64,000 nucleotides of DNA from Hybos culiciformis (Eukaryota > Arthropoda > Insecta > Diptera > Hybotidae). Below, one piece after another: positions 14,801 to 25,177 of this stretch (within the stretch, counting starts at the first letter, position 1; each line of letters begins with the position of its first letter). A program made the translations under genes and the position numbers. Below the pieces are notes generated by a model that worked only from the letters and a program-made list of their open reading frames with translations, did no database searches and was not told the DNA's origin. The DNA lies in assembly GCA_964007475.1 (NCBI GenBank), contig OZ023275.1, positions 2,914,001-2,978,000 of the forward strand. Reading direction: 5' to 3'.

Positions 14801-17800
14801 AAATGGTTTTTTTAATTCTCGAAAAATTTTATTGCTTTATAATTTTTATCACTCAAATAATATTTCCATTTTTTTTACTTATTTTATGGTTTATAATTAA
14901 AAAATCCTTCGTTGTCGCCAAATTTAAAATTATGATTATCATCGACTTTGTTCATTAAAAATATGACTAAACTTTCCTACCGTTTGAATCTAATTGTTCT
15001 TCAAGATTATGATTAAGACAGAGCGATAGAAATATTCGATCATTCGGATAATATTACTACCCACACATTTTCTAATTTTGATCTAAAAATAAAGTTATTA
15101 AGAAAAAAAATCCACTGTGTAGTATAAACAAAAATTGTAATGTAAACATATTTGCTTTGAATATATCTAGAATTCATATTTAATTTTCCATAAAATACCT
15201 TAAATTTATTTTTTAACATAAACAAGGAATTAATATCCTCCTCCCTAATTCATTTTTTGAATAAATTGGGGATAAAATATCTTAATTCTTAATTTTTAAT
15301 AACCTTTTTAATTGTAATTTTCCATTTAAGCAAAAAACTAACTAAAATATTATTTTTCTTTTAAAAAAGGTTTCAATGTTTTCGTATTTCTTTTTATTTT
15401 TTTTTTACTTTTAATGAATCGTTAAGAAATTTGTTTAATCTGAAACCACATTAAAAAGAAGGATATTTTAGCTCTAAGAATAAGAAGCTATATATAATTT
15501 TTTTAAATTATATACTTATTGTTTTATTTTTTTCACTAAAATTTCAATATATAAAATTTCAATATACTTTTAGAAATATATGGGAAAATATTTTTAGGAT
15601 AAACTTTTGTTTACTTTAATCTACTTTACATTGTGATATGAAACAAAAGAAATTCTGAGAATGAAATATCACCTGGTTAAGCTTTAATATTTTGGTAAAA
15701 AATGAGCAAAATTCTGTATATTGCAATATTGGTTTTGTTATTCGGAAAATTTGTTTATAAATGTAGCTATAATACATTTAATATATATTTATTGATAGTA
15801 TTTTATTTAATTATTTTATTCTTTCTCAGTTTAGATAGAATTATATCCTTTCTGATTCTTAAAACTCAATGCATTCATAAAATCATGAAAAGCATAGTAA
15901 TTGAGTTTTATGTATTTTTAACAATTATGATAGGAAGAAAACTTGAATTTTTAATTATTTTATTTTAATAATCTAAGTAAATTATTGAATATTATTAAAT
16001 AATTCTCAATTTATTTTCCAAAGGAACTTAAAATTCACTAATCATACATTCGATATTGCTAATAATTTAAGAGATAAGTATGTGAGGCTTAATATTAACT
16101 TATGAAACAAATAAAATAAGATTTAAACAACATTATAGTTATTCTAATCGATGTACTGATCAATTAATAGCATTTATATATAAATATATAAGAATTACTT
16201 AAACTAAATTTAAACCTAAAACTGAGAAAAATAATTACTCTATACCTAGATTATATAACTTAAATATTAAATAAATTGACATTATATAATCCAAAAACTA
16301 ATTAGTTTTATAGAACTTCACATTTAAAACTGGCAATTCAATATTTTACTGACAAAAACGCTGCTATGTCTTTTTGTACCACAACAAAATTCTTCCATAA
16401 AAGTCAAAATAAATATATAAAATAAACTTAGTTTTAAAAGGAAAATAAAATATTTTTGTTTTTAAATAAAATCAATCAAAAATAAAACTTTTTCAATCAC
16501 TTAACAGTGGCTGTTTATTTATTCATCTAAAGTTTTTGAATTATTTATTTACAAAAAAAAAAAAAAATTATTTCAATAAAATTTATTTTTCAAATGAATT
16601 TTGAATGCATTTTAACTTTAAACATATAAAAATGAAAAACTTTCATTTTGTGAAATTTAAATAAATTTAAAGTAAAATACTATATTAAATGTAATTAAAA
16701 AGTCTAAATAAAAACAAAGAATAAAAATGATTATACAATTTATAGTAATTTCCATAATCTATTCTAAATATACTTCTTTGCCACATAATAATTTTTTTCT
16801 TCTTGTTCAAGTAAATTCAATTTAAAAGTTTTTAATATTGCAATTCTATTTAAAATACATAAAAAAAAAAAAATTATTTCTGCAAACTTTAAAAAAGTTA
16901 TTCAATTATATACAGAGCGAAATGTCTAGTTATAATCCCCTGAATTACCTAATGAAATTTAATTATATATTATATTTACACAGAATTTTTATTTCATGTG
17001 AATAATAACGATATTTACTTTTTTTATATTTTAGGTACATGTATATGTAGTAACACGAAAGATATTCTAAATGCATGTAAAAATGTATAGGCATAATTGA
17101 GTCTTATATTTTGGAATTTTAATATTACAACTTTATCTTGTTCGAAAGAACGATTAATTAAAAGAATAATAGAACTTTGGTTTTTTTCTTAAGTCTAGTT
17201 TTTTGTTAAATTTTATATTTTATTGAAAAATAAAATTTTATGTTTTTAAGCCTTTTTTAAAGTTACAAATCATATTTTGTAAAAATCAAAATTAAATTAT
17301 TTAAATTTATTTTTAATGTTTTTTGATAAAATAATAAACTATTTTTCAACTATTAAAAGAACAAATATATAGTTAATAGAATTAGTTTTTTTATAATAAC
17401 CCTTTTTATCATAACTGGCAGTGATGACAAATTTAACGCTCTTAATTTATGAAATTAATTGTTGATGTGTTTTTAATAGGAATGAATTAAAAAGGTAATA
17501 TTTCAATCAACATAATATGACCCAACCCATCTTCATATCTGATATTTTTGAATGATGTTAAATTTTATAATTGAAAGCAATTTTAATTTGAAAAATTTTT
17601 AATGGGAAAAATAATTAAAAAAATGAGTAGGTATAACAAATTAATAAATTTGTTTTGTTAAAGAGCAAACTTTATTTCAATTAAAATAAGAATGATGTCA
17701 GATTAATTGCCATCATTTCAAAAGTTCCTGAAACGGACATATTAGATAGCTCATATAATAAAATAAAGGATACTTTTTATAATCAATTTATGTTTTAAAA

Positions 17801-17894
17801 TGAAATTTTCTTCTCAAAAGTTTATAATAAAAAGTAAACGTTCCAACAACTTGTTCTATAGATAAATTGTTAGCCACAATAAAAAGTTTAGCTT
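11824..17894. other. Long A/T-rich non-coding stretch
   Basis: No supported gene. Simple repeats include CATA at about 13120-13140 and AAT/TAA at about 14096-14119. A local sequence AGGGTTGCCAACTC at about 13511 looks like a transposon end, but no partner was found. An 88-codon hydrophobic open frame (15702-15968) has no motif and composition like its surroundings, so I treat it as chance. Confidence 0.55.
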
Positions 17895-18745
17895 AATTCC
17901 TTGAAACTAACCCCATCTACAGCTTCGCCGATGAAATTAACTTGGTAGCATGCTACGATTTTATTAATAGGAAATCCCATCTTCAAATGCTGTTACTGCT
18001 AAACGAACTTCTTGCATAGAAGAAACCACGACCTTTCAAAAATTGCACAATGGGGTCTTCTCAACAGAGTTGAGTTTAACGCATCAAAAACTAAATGCTG
18101 CCTAATTTCTAAAAAGCTGTCAACTTTCGATCCCCAATTTTCTTTTCAAGGAGAAAGTATTGCCTCTGGAAGCCTTGACATTTTAGGTTCGAAAATAATT
18201 AGCTCGAAAGTTCATATTTATGAAACGGCAAAAAACGCAGCGAATTGTCTTGGTTTTTTAAAAAGATGTAAACAACACTTTTCCCCCTCTGATCTCTTAA
18301 ACATTTACAGATCCTACATACGACCAAAATTAGAACCCAATTCGCATATATGGGGTGGCGCTCCCAAAACTCATCTTGAATATTGGCCAGTTCAGAGAAG
18401 GGCTATTAGATTGATAAACAATCACCAAACCACCACCTCGTTATATCCACTTAATCACCGTCGCAATTTTTTATAAATACTTTGTTGGAACGGATACGTG
18501 TTTTCTGGAAGTAAAAGCCCTACTTCCTCAACTTCAAGTATTTTCATGCCAAACACGTACCGCCTCAACGTCACATCTATATTTGGTCAAAATTCCCAGA
18601 TGTGATAGATAGAACAAGTCTCGGATAGTCGTTTTCAATTCGCACCTCGAGAATGTGGAAAGCTCTTCCATCAAAGTTGTTTCCTACAGCTGGAGGTCGG
18701 TGTATTTACAACTTGCGCCGCTTTAAGAAGAGTGTAAATGATTAC
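17895..18745 (+). pseudogene. Non-LTR retrotransposon remnant (RT C-terminal part), upstream half
   Basis: This is a 5'-truncated copy of a CR1/jockey-like LINE. The reverse transcriptase active-site box is visible at 17924-17935 as Phe-Ala-Asp-Glu, where an intact enzyme has (Tyr/Phe)-Ala-Asp-Asp, so the second catalytic aspartate is lost. A frame change follows near 17990. An open stretch 18012-18476 then carries the downstream RT region (FNASKTKC, LGFLKRC, YRSYIRPKLE and RAIRLINNHQ segments). A deletion of about 17 bases relative to the 35.2 kb copy near 18466 shifts the frame again and ends the protein. Homology continues to 18745, where an LTR element interrupts it; the 3' tail resumes at 23419. 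It is clearly dead. Family assignment below superfamily level is inference. Confidence 0.85.
18742..18745. repeat. 4-base target duplication, left copy (TTAC)
   Basis: TTAC precedes the 5' LTR and recurs at 23419-23422 after the 3' LTR. The uninterrupted paralogue at 35.65 kb reads GATTACCT across this point, confirming that one TTAC was present before insertion. Because the LTR ends TTACAAT, the boundary could be shifted by a base or two. Confidence 0.75.
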
Positions 18746-18948
18746 TGTAATGTATTAAGTAAAGTACCATGTACAATGCTAATCTATTATATTATATTTT
18801 ATATTGTATAAAATGAGTTTCATAACGGAATGAATTCTATTAAGAATATATATATTGAATATTATAATTTGATACTGTTAATTTAGTTTAAGTTTATACC
18901 TGAATAAAACAACATTAAAATAAAAAGTAAAGTTTTATTCTTTACAAT
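18746..18948 (+). repeat. 5' LTR
   Basis: It begins TGTAA and ends TTACA(AT), a perfect 5-base terminal inverted pair with the expected TG...CA. It matches 23216-23418 without a visible difference. A TATAAAA box at about 18807-18813 and an AATAAA signal at 18903-18908 are plausible promoter and polyadenylation elements. The LTR may stop at 18946; the last two bases are assigned from the TTAC duplication and are ambiguous. Confidence 0.92.
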
Positions 18949-18960
18949 TGGCGACGAGGA
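18949..18960 (+). other. Candidate tRNA primer-binding site
   Basis: TGGCGACGAGGA directly follows the 5' LTR. Starting with TGG, the complement of the tRNA 3' CCA, is the standard form of a minus-strand primer site. I cannot identify the tRNA with confidence from memory. Confidence 0.7.
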
Positions 18961-19059
18961 TATTGGCAAATAAAAAATTTTTTTTAAATTTTTTTTTATA
19001 AAGCGCCAATTATATGAGTCCACGCAAAATAATTTTTTTGCAGATTTTTTTTTTGGTTA

Positions 19060-19913
19060 ATGTCGGAGGACAGTTTTCAAAGTGATCAGAGAAGTTTGGA
19101 TGAATCAGTTGTTGAATTAGTTGTTCAAAGTTCAAACAAAATTGAAACAAAGGTTATGGCATCAATCATAGGCGAATTACCAAAATTTTTTCATGAAACA
19201 AATGATTGGGTTATTTTCAAATGCAAGTTGGAACAATTCTTTATTGGAAATAACATGGTGAAAAAGGAACAAATGAGGTCATTTTTATTAATTTCTCTGC
19301 ATGATGATACCTTAAAACTTTTAGGCAATTTGCTTCATCCAGTTTTACCATCTGAAACGGATTATGAAAAATCAATCCAAATTTTAGATACACATTTTAA
19401 TCCTCAAATTTCAAGTTTTGCCGAGAGGCATAAATTTTATATAGCTCATAAAGAGGAGGGCGAAAGTCTCCAGCAGTGGGCGGCACGTGTTAGATCCTTA
19501 GCTTCAAAATGTGAATTTGGTGCACATTTGGAAATGGTGCTAAGAGATAAATTTGTTATGGGTCTAGAGAAAAGTCCTGAAAAAGATAAAATTTTTCTTG
19601 AAAAACCTGATGAAAATTTAACTTTGGAAAAAGCTTTAAAAATTGCTCAAACTGTAGAATGTGTTCGGCATCAATATACAAATAGTGAAAATTCAGGCAC
19701 AATGTATAAAATGCATAATAAACAAAAACCAAGTGGATCGAATCAAAGTAAATGTAAGGTTTGTGGTTACAAAAATCATACATCAGAAGATTGTAAATTT
19801 AAAAATTATACCTGTAAACGTTGTAAGCAAAAAGGTCATCTTAAAAAAATGTGCAGGGCTGGTAACTATGAAAATCAAGAATCTAATGAAAAATCAAAAA
19901 ATAAAAATTCCAG

Positions 19914-19962
<49 letters not shown>

Positions 19963-22287
19963 AATGATAAAAAAAACAAAAATTTTAATTTTATATCAGA
20001 AAATAATCAATTACCTATTTATTATTTTAGGACAGATTCAAATTTAAAGCCAATAGTTACCAGAGTGTGTGTGAATGGAATTGAATTAAATATGGAAATT
20101 GATAGCGGTGCAACAATTTCAGCAATTTCAAAAGAAATTTATGATGAGTACTTTTCGGAAACAGAACTTCGTAAATCAGGTATATGTCTTAAAAACTATA
20201 ATGGTAGTCAAATTTATCCTGAAGTGGTTTGTAGCTTAAAAGTTACTCATAATAACGAAACGCATGCACTAGATTTTTATGTAATTCCGAATGGTGGTCC
20301 GCCCTTGTTGGGAAGAAACTGGATGCATCTTTTTAATATTGGGCTTAAAGAAATCAATTTTTTGAACAGCGAAGATAATATGCTAAAGGAAATTATAACT
20401 GAATTTTCAGAAGTTTTCGACGGAAATTTAGGTGTTTTTAAAAAACACGAAGTTTCAATAAAATTAAAAGAAACCGCGAAACCAAAATTTTTTCGTCCGC
20501 GTAAGATTCCATTCGCGTTAAAAAATAAAGTAGAAGAAGAAATTAAGAAATTGGTGGAATTAGATGTTCTTGAGCCAGTTGATTATAGTGAGTGGGGTAC
20601 TCCTATTGTTCCTATTTTAAAAAAAGATGGATCTGTAAGAATTTGTGGTGATTATAAAGTCACTCTTAACCCACAATTGTTAGTAGATCAGTATCCACTT
20701 CCAAAAATTGAGGAACTATTAACTCAAGTACATGGTTCGACCGAGTTTTCAAAAATTGATTTAAAAATGGCCTACCAGCAACTAAAATTAGACAAAAAGT
20801 CTAGTAGCTTAACTACAATCTCAACTACGAAAGGACTTTTTAATTATAAGCGAATGGTGTACGGCATAGCTTCGGCACCTGCAATATTTCAAAAAATAAT
20901 AGATAGTTTGTTGCTGGGTATACCGGGAGTTCTAGTTTTCATGGACGACGTTCTCATAGCCGCAAAAAATAGAAAGGAACATATTTATAGATTAAAGTTA
21001 GTTCTTTCAAAATTGAAAGAAGCTGGTTTCAAAGTAAGTCGAGAAAAATGTGATTTCTTTAAAGAATCTATTAGTTATTTAGGTTATGTGTTAGATAAAA
21101 ACGGATTGCATAAAGATAAAAAAAAAGTAGAAGCTATTTTGAAGTTGTCCGCACCTAAAAATATTTCAGAACTACAGTCATTTTTGGGTGTAGTTAATTT
21201 TTACAGGGCTTTCATTCCAAATTTAGCGACTATTGCTGCGCCACTGTATAGTCTTTTATCAAACAAATTTGAGTGGGAAAACGTGCACCAGGAAGTTTTC
21301 GAGAAAATTAAAATAAGTTTATCATCAAAGAGTTGTTTGGCTCATTTTGATCCAAAGCTTAAACTCAAACTTATGGTAGATGCTAGTCCAGTAGGCCTAG
21401 GGGCTATTCTAATGCACGAATACGACAATAAAATTGAAAGACCTATATCATTTGCTTCAAAAAGGCTCTCAGCAACTGAAATGAATTACTCGCAGCTGGA
21501 ACGTGAAGCTTTGGCGATAGTTTTTGGGGTAAATAAATTTCATCAATATTTATTTGGAAAAAAGTTCACATTGGTCACTGATAATAAGCCTTTAGTGGCT
21601 ATTTTTGGGGAAAAAAAAGGGATACCTGCGTTGTCAGCTAACCGACTTCAAAGGTATGCTTTATTTTTGTCCGGGTATCAGTACAATGTTGAATACATTA
21701 ATACAAAAAAAAACATTGCGGATTATTTTTCTCGGGCAGTAGAAAATCTATACAGGAAAGAATTAAGAGAATTCGGTTTATGGGAAAATGACATTCACGT
21801 AAATTATATTAATAAAGATAATCAAATACCAGTAAAATTCGAAAAAATAAAACTAGAAACTGCTAATAACGAAATTCTAAAAAAAATTATCGGATATATT
21901 CGAAACGGCTGGCCAGAAAAAAATACGGATCCTAATTTAAAATCATATTATTCTAGGAAAGATGAACTTTCGATAGAATCTGGTACTATTTTTTGGGGTT
22001 TTAGAATCGTAATTCCGGAGTCTCTCCGAGAATTAATTTTAGATGAAATTCATAAAACGCATTTAGGAATAGTTAAGATGAAAGGAATTGCTAGAAGTTA
22101 TTTTTGGTGGCCCGGGCTAGATAAAGATCTAGAAAAAATTTGTAATTCTTGTGAAAGTTGTTTGCCTTTTAAGAACGCACCAGAAAAAAGCCCACTTATA
22201 AATTGGAAATGGCCGGAAAATCCTTGGGAAAGGATTCATTTAGATTTTATGGGACCAATATTTAATAATTTTTTTTTATCATGGTAG
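19060..22287 (+). CDS. Gag-pol polyprotein, up to the first part of integrase
   Basis: A 1075-codon frame of a Ty3/mag-type element. Residues about 30-220 are a retrotransposon Gag domain. Two CX2CX4HX4C zinc knuckles follow, starting at Cys232 and Cys252. Next is an Asn-rich linker coded by an AAT repeat (about residues 286-301). The aspartic protease has Asp-Ser-Gly at 348-350 and LLGRNW at 416-421. Reverse transcriptase spans about 475-660, with active site FMDD at 627-630. RNase H has acidic residues Asp774, Glu814 and Asp841. Integrase begins with a zinc-binding HKTH...CNSC region (His998/His1001, Cys1028/Cys1031) and carries the first catalytic Asp (about 1062). The frame then runs into a stop 8 codons after a T9 run. 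The ATG at 19060 gives a complete Gag start, about 110 bases past the primer site. The rest of integrase continues in the next frame. Confidence 0.93.
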
Positions 22288-23174
22288 ATGCCCATTCTAA
22301 ATGGCTAGAGTGCATTAATATGAAAAATTCTATTACTAGTTCAGTAACAATAGATAAAGTCAGATCAATTTTCGCTCGACTTGGTTTGCCAAAGGTTGTA
22401 GTAACAGATAATGGATCTTCTTTTATTTCAGCAGAATTTAAACATTTTTTAAAGAGTAATGGCATAGACCATATTACTTCACCTGTCGGTCACCCAGCAA
22501 CAAACGGTTTGGCTGAAAACGGCGTAAAAATAGTTAAGTTAGCTTTAAAAAAGGCTCTGTTTTCGAAAAGTACAAATAGAACGATTAATGAATGTTTGGA
22601 TTGTTTTTTATTAGATTATAGAAATTCTATTCACACTACAACTGGTTTTTCTCCAGCGCAATTGTTATTTAATCGAAATATAAGAACTAGATTAGATTTA
22701 ATAAATCCATTTCGTAAAAAATTTGAACCTAATTTTGAAATATTAAAAAGTAATGTTATAGAAAATCAAGATAAACAAAAAAAACATTATGTAGGAAAAA
22801 AATTAAGAAAACTTGAAATAAATGATTATGTAATGGTTAAAGATTTTAGTGTTTCGAGTAAAGTTAGCTGGATTAAAGGAAAAGTTAAAGAAATTATTGG
22901 AAAAAGATATTATTTAGTGGAAATTATGTCAAAAAATAATGTTATGTGGAAACGTCATATAAATCAATTAAGATCTTGTGAAAATAAAAGCGAACAATAT
23001 TTTCCACAATTGCTAAATGATGTTAATGTTAAGTTTTCTGTGAACACTAACTCCCATCTTGATTCGCATGATGTATCTGAACAAAATGATAGAGTCGTTA
23101 GAAGCAGAAAAGACTGGTTTGCTCAACAAATACCAGATCGATATCATTTACGTTCTCGGTTAGATTCAAATTAA
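22278..23174 (+). CDS. Remainder of integrase, in the -1 frame relative to gag-pol
   Basis: About 297 codons continue the integrase in another reading frame. Counting from the internal ATG at 22281, which is probably not a natural start, the second and third catalytic residues are Asp43 (in VTDNGSSF) and Glu79 (in HPATNGLAEN). This is the DX35E spacing of retroviral-type integrases. Residues about 190-235 carry a GPY/F-like C-terminal module (VSWIKGKVKEIIG ... RHINQLRS). The first catalytic Asp is in the upstream frame, so neither piece alone makes an active enzyme. The tail is open to a natural stop 41 bases before the 3' LTR. A single-base difference in a homopolymer, real or a base-calling error, explains the split. 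Confidence 0.88.
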   Translation: MMVDAHSKWLECINMKNSITSSVTIDKVRSIFARLGLPKVVVTDNGSSFISAEFKHFLKSNGIDHITSPVGHPATNGLAENGVKIVKLALKKALFSKSTNRTINECLDCFLLDYRNSIHTTTGFSPAQLLFNRNIRTRLDLINPFRKKFEPNFEILKSNVIENQDKQKKHYVGKKLRKLEINDYVMVKDFSVSSKVSWIKGKVKEIIGKRYYLVEIMSKNNVMWKRHINQLRSCENKSEQYFPQLLNDVNVKFSVNTNSHLDSHDVSEQNDRVVRSRKDWFAQQIPDRYHLRSRLDSN

Positions 23175-23202
23175 TCAAAGCAACATATGTACATCAAGCG
23201 AA

Positions 23203-23215
23203 TTAAGGGGGATGT
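23203..23215 (+). other. Candidate polypurine tract
   Basis: TTAAGGGGGATGT immediately precedes the 3' LTR. The AAGGGGGA core is the expected plus-strand primer of an LTR retrotransposon. It is intact and correctly placed. Confidence 0.8.
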
Positions 23216-23418
23216 TGTAATGTATTAAGTAAAGTACCATGTACAATGCTAATCTATTATATTATATTTTATATTGTATAAAATGAGTTTCATAACGGAA
23301 TGAATTCTATTAAGAATATATATATTGAATATTATAATTTGATACTGTTAATTTAGTTTAAGTTTATACCTGAATAAAACAACATTAAAATAAAAAGTAA
23401 AGTTTTATTCTTTACAAT
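23216..23418 (+). repeat. 3' LTR
   Basis: Identical by eye to the 5' LTR at 18746-18948, with AATAAA at 23373-23378. It is followed by TTAC, the right target duplication. Confidence 0.92.
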
Positions 23419-23536
23419 TTACCTCCTAACTTTTCAACCCCGTCTAAACTTCCTGTCCTTACTACCAAATCCATAGTTCTTTAAGTATAAAAGGTATCAC
23501 ACCTAGTGTTTTGGTAACTTTAATATAAAAAAAAAG
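23419..23536 (+). mobile_element. LINE remnant, 3' tail after the nested LTR element
   Basis: Starting with the duplicated TTAC, this resumes the LINE interrupted at 18745. It covers the last codons (ACTTTTCAACCCCGTCTAAA region), the short 3' UTR AAGGTATC...TTTGGTAACTTTAATA and an A-rich tail. The same tail ends the copies at 31.2 and 35.8 kb. Confidence 0.9.
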
Positions 23537-25047
23537 ATATTGTTATTATATGAATGATTGACTGTTTTTCTTATAACATTTTTGTACAACAATACGATAA
23601 GATGAGTGATATAGTTTGAAAGAGTGGGAAAAAAAAAACTTTTTCTCTCACAACTTATTGAAAATATAAAAATTGATTAAATAAGATTTATTTTTCTTAT
23701 ATACGAAATGTTCTCAATATAGTATGCCACATGCTAACTTTAAAATCTGCACAGTTTTCAAGTATATTAATACAAAATTTAAATCTTATAACTTCAACAA
23801 TAAATAATGCACATTTCTGTTTAATAAATTATTAAGAAATAGACCGATTTTTCCAAAATAATGTTAGGTTATATTTTGATGCCATAACCTAAAAATATAA
23901 TTCTATAATCCTACATTTCAGGTATATAAATATAATATACATGCTACAATTATTATTATGATTAATATAAAATTCTCTAGAGATTTGTGTTCCATACAAT
24001 TTCAATCACTATTTAATCGGCACCAATATTTCTAACTTTCCAGAGAGAAAAAAAAAAACAAAATTCAAGAAAAATCAATAAATAATTATTATTGGAAAAG
24101 ATTTTCAGCAAGTAAAGAAGAAAAAAATGATGAAAAAATAAATATTTATCTTATTCCGTTGGATGATGTCTAAAAGGATGAATGCAGAGGAAGAACATGA
24201 TATAAATATATAAGAAATGTTATATATGTATATTTTCTTTTTCTTTTCCTTTCACATTTTTATGTTGTAGATGGGAATAGCTTTATTTGCAGAAAGCCAT
24301 TAAGTCTTTATTATCTTCTTTTCTTTTTTTTTTCAAAGTTTTCATTACCGCGATCTTATTTTTAACATGAATGAATGATGTGCAAAATATTTTCAATTCA
24401 ATCATCAGAGAATTTCTTCATTTTCTTATTTTTTTGTTATAATTCTCCAAAATGTCAAAAAATCAGAGAAAAAATAAAGAAAAGAAATTTATCATTTTTT
24501 TTTCTGTTTTCTGTTTTATTATTATTAATATTTTTTTTTTATGTTTTATTTTTTATATAGAAAAAAAAAAAATGATTTAATAATATTTTCTTTGTAGATA
24601 AATTTTTAAATGATTTTATGTTGTTATTGTAAAAATTGTTTGTTTTTTTTTTCTTGGGTTAATATCGATTTGATAACGATAAAAATTTTCTTGAATTTGT
24701 GGATTTAAAAAGGTTAATAAACTTCTTTTTTTTTTATATATTACCAATATTTTTTTTTGTTTATATGTATATATACACCTATACAAAAATAATTTGTTCT
24801 TTAAATGAAATTTTAAAGTAAATATTTTTATTTTTTTTGTTTATTTATTATGAAAACAGAAATTTAACGATAAAATAAAAATTGAAATATTTTTTTTTAT
24901 GGTTTGAACAATTTTGAAGTATTAATATTAAAGAAATTAGCTCATGATATTGGAAGATCTTTTAGGGATCGAAAAGTGGTGATAATTGTAAAATTTTTGA
25001 GTGATATTTAAACAGTAAAAAGGTTTTATGGTGGAAATTTTGTTCTG
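23537..25047. other. A/T-rich non-coding stretch
   Basis: No gene or element seen. Pyrimidine-rich runs are frequent between 24240 and 24560; the short Phe-rich open frame there is a chance product. Confidence 0.6.
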
Positions 25048-25177
25048 TCAGCCAGAAGGACTAGTCTGGCATCCCCTTTGTTTTGGACTTTTGGGCAATG
25101 TAAATGCTCATTGCCCAAAAGTCCAAAACAAAGGGGATGCCAGACTAGTCCTTCTGGCTGACTAGTCCTTCTGGCTG
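25048..25177. repeat. Perfect 53-base-arm palindrome plus tandem 17-mer
   Basis: Arm 25048-25100 is the exact reverse complement of 25109-25161, with an 8-base loop (TAAATGCT). By hand count the arm is 26/53 G+C, far above its surroundings. Directly after it, the last 17 bases of the stem (ACTAGTCCTTCTGGCTG, 25144-25160) are repeated in tandem at 25161-25177. No target duplication flanks it and there is no coding potential. It could be a young hairpin locus (hpRNA or new microRNA), a foldback element, a template-switch product or an assembly/read artefact. Confidence 0.95.

Larger units (their letters stand above)
18746..23418 (+). mobile_element. Mag-clade Ty3-type LTR retrotransposon, near complete
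   Basis: A 4.67 kb element with two LTRs of about 203 bases, a primer site, a single long gag-pol coding region and a polypurine tract. Domain order is Gag, zinc knuckles, protease, reverse transcriptase, RNase H and integrase, which is the Ty3 order. The short LTRs, gag and pol in one frame, and absence of an envelope-like frame fit the mag clade. The LTRs appear identical over their whole length, which implies very recent insertion. It sits inside a LINE remnant. The coding region is interrupted once, near 22277, within the integrase core. Clade placement is from recognition and is not computed. Confidence 0.93.

Noticed and set aside
15702..15968. 88-codon hydrophobic open frame, possible membrane protein
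   Set aside because: No motif, composition identical to the surrounding A/T-rich DNA, and Leu/Ile/Phe-rich frames of this length are expected by chance here.
18012..18476. Treating the 154-codon LINE frame as an intact gene
   Set aside because: The RT active-site box lies upstream in another frame with a mutated aspartate, and a 17-base deletion truncates the end.
19661..20047. Overlapping 128-codon frame within gag
   Set aside because: It is a shifted reading of the gag zinc-knuckle and AAT-repeat region; the poly-Ile stretch is the AAT microsatellite in another frame.
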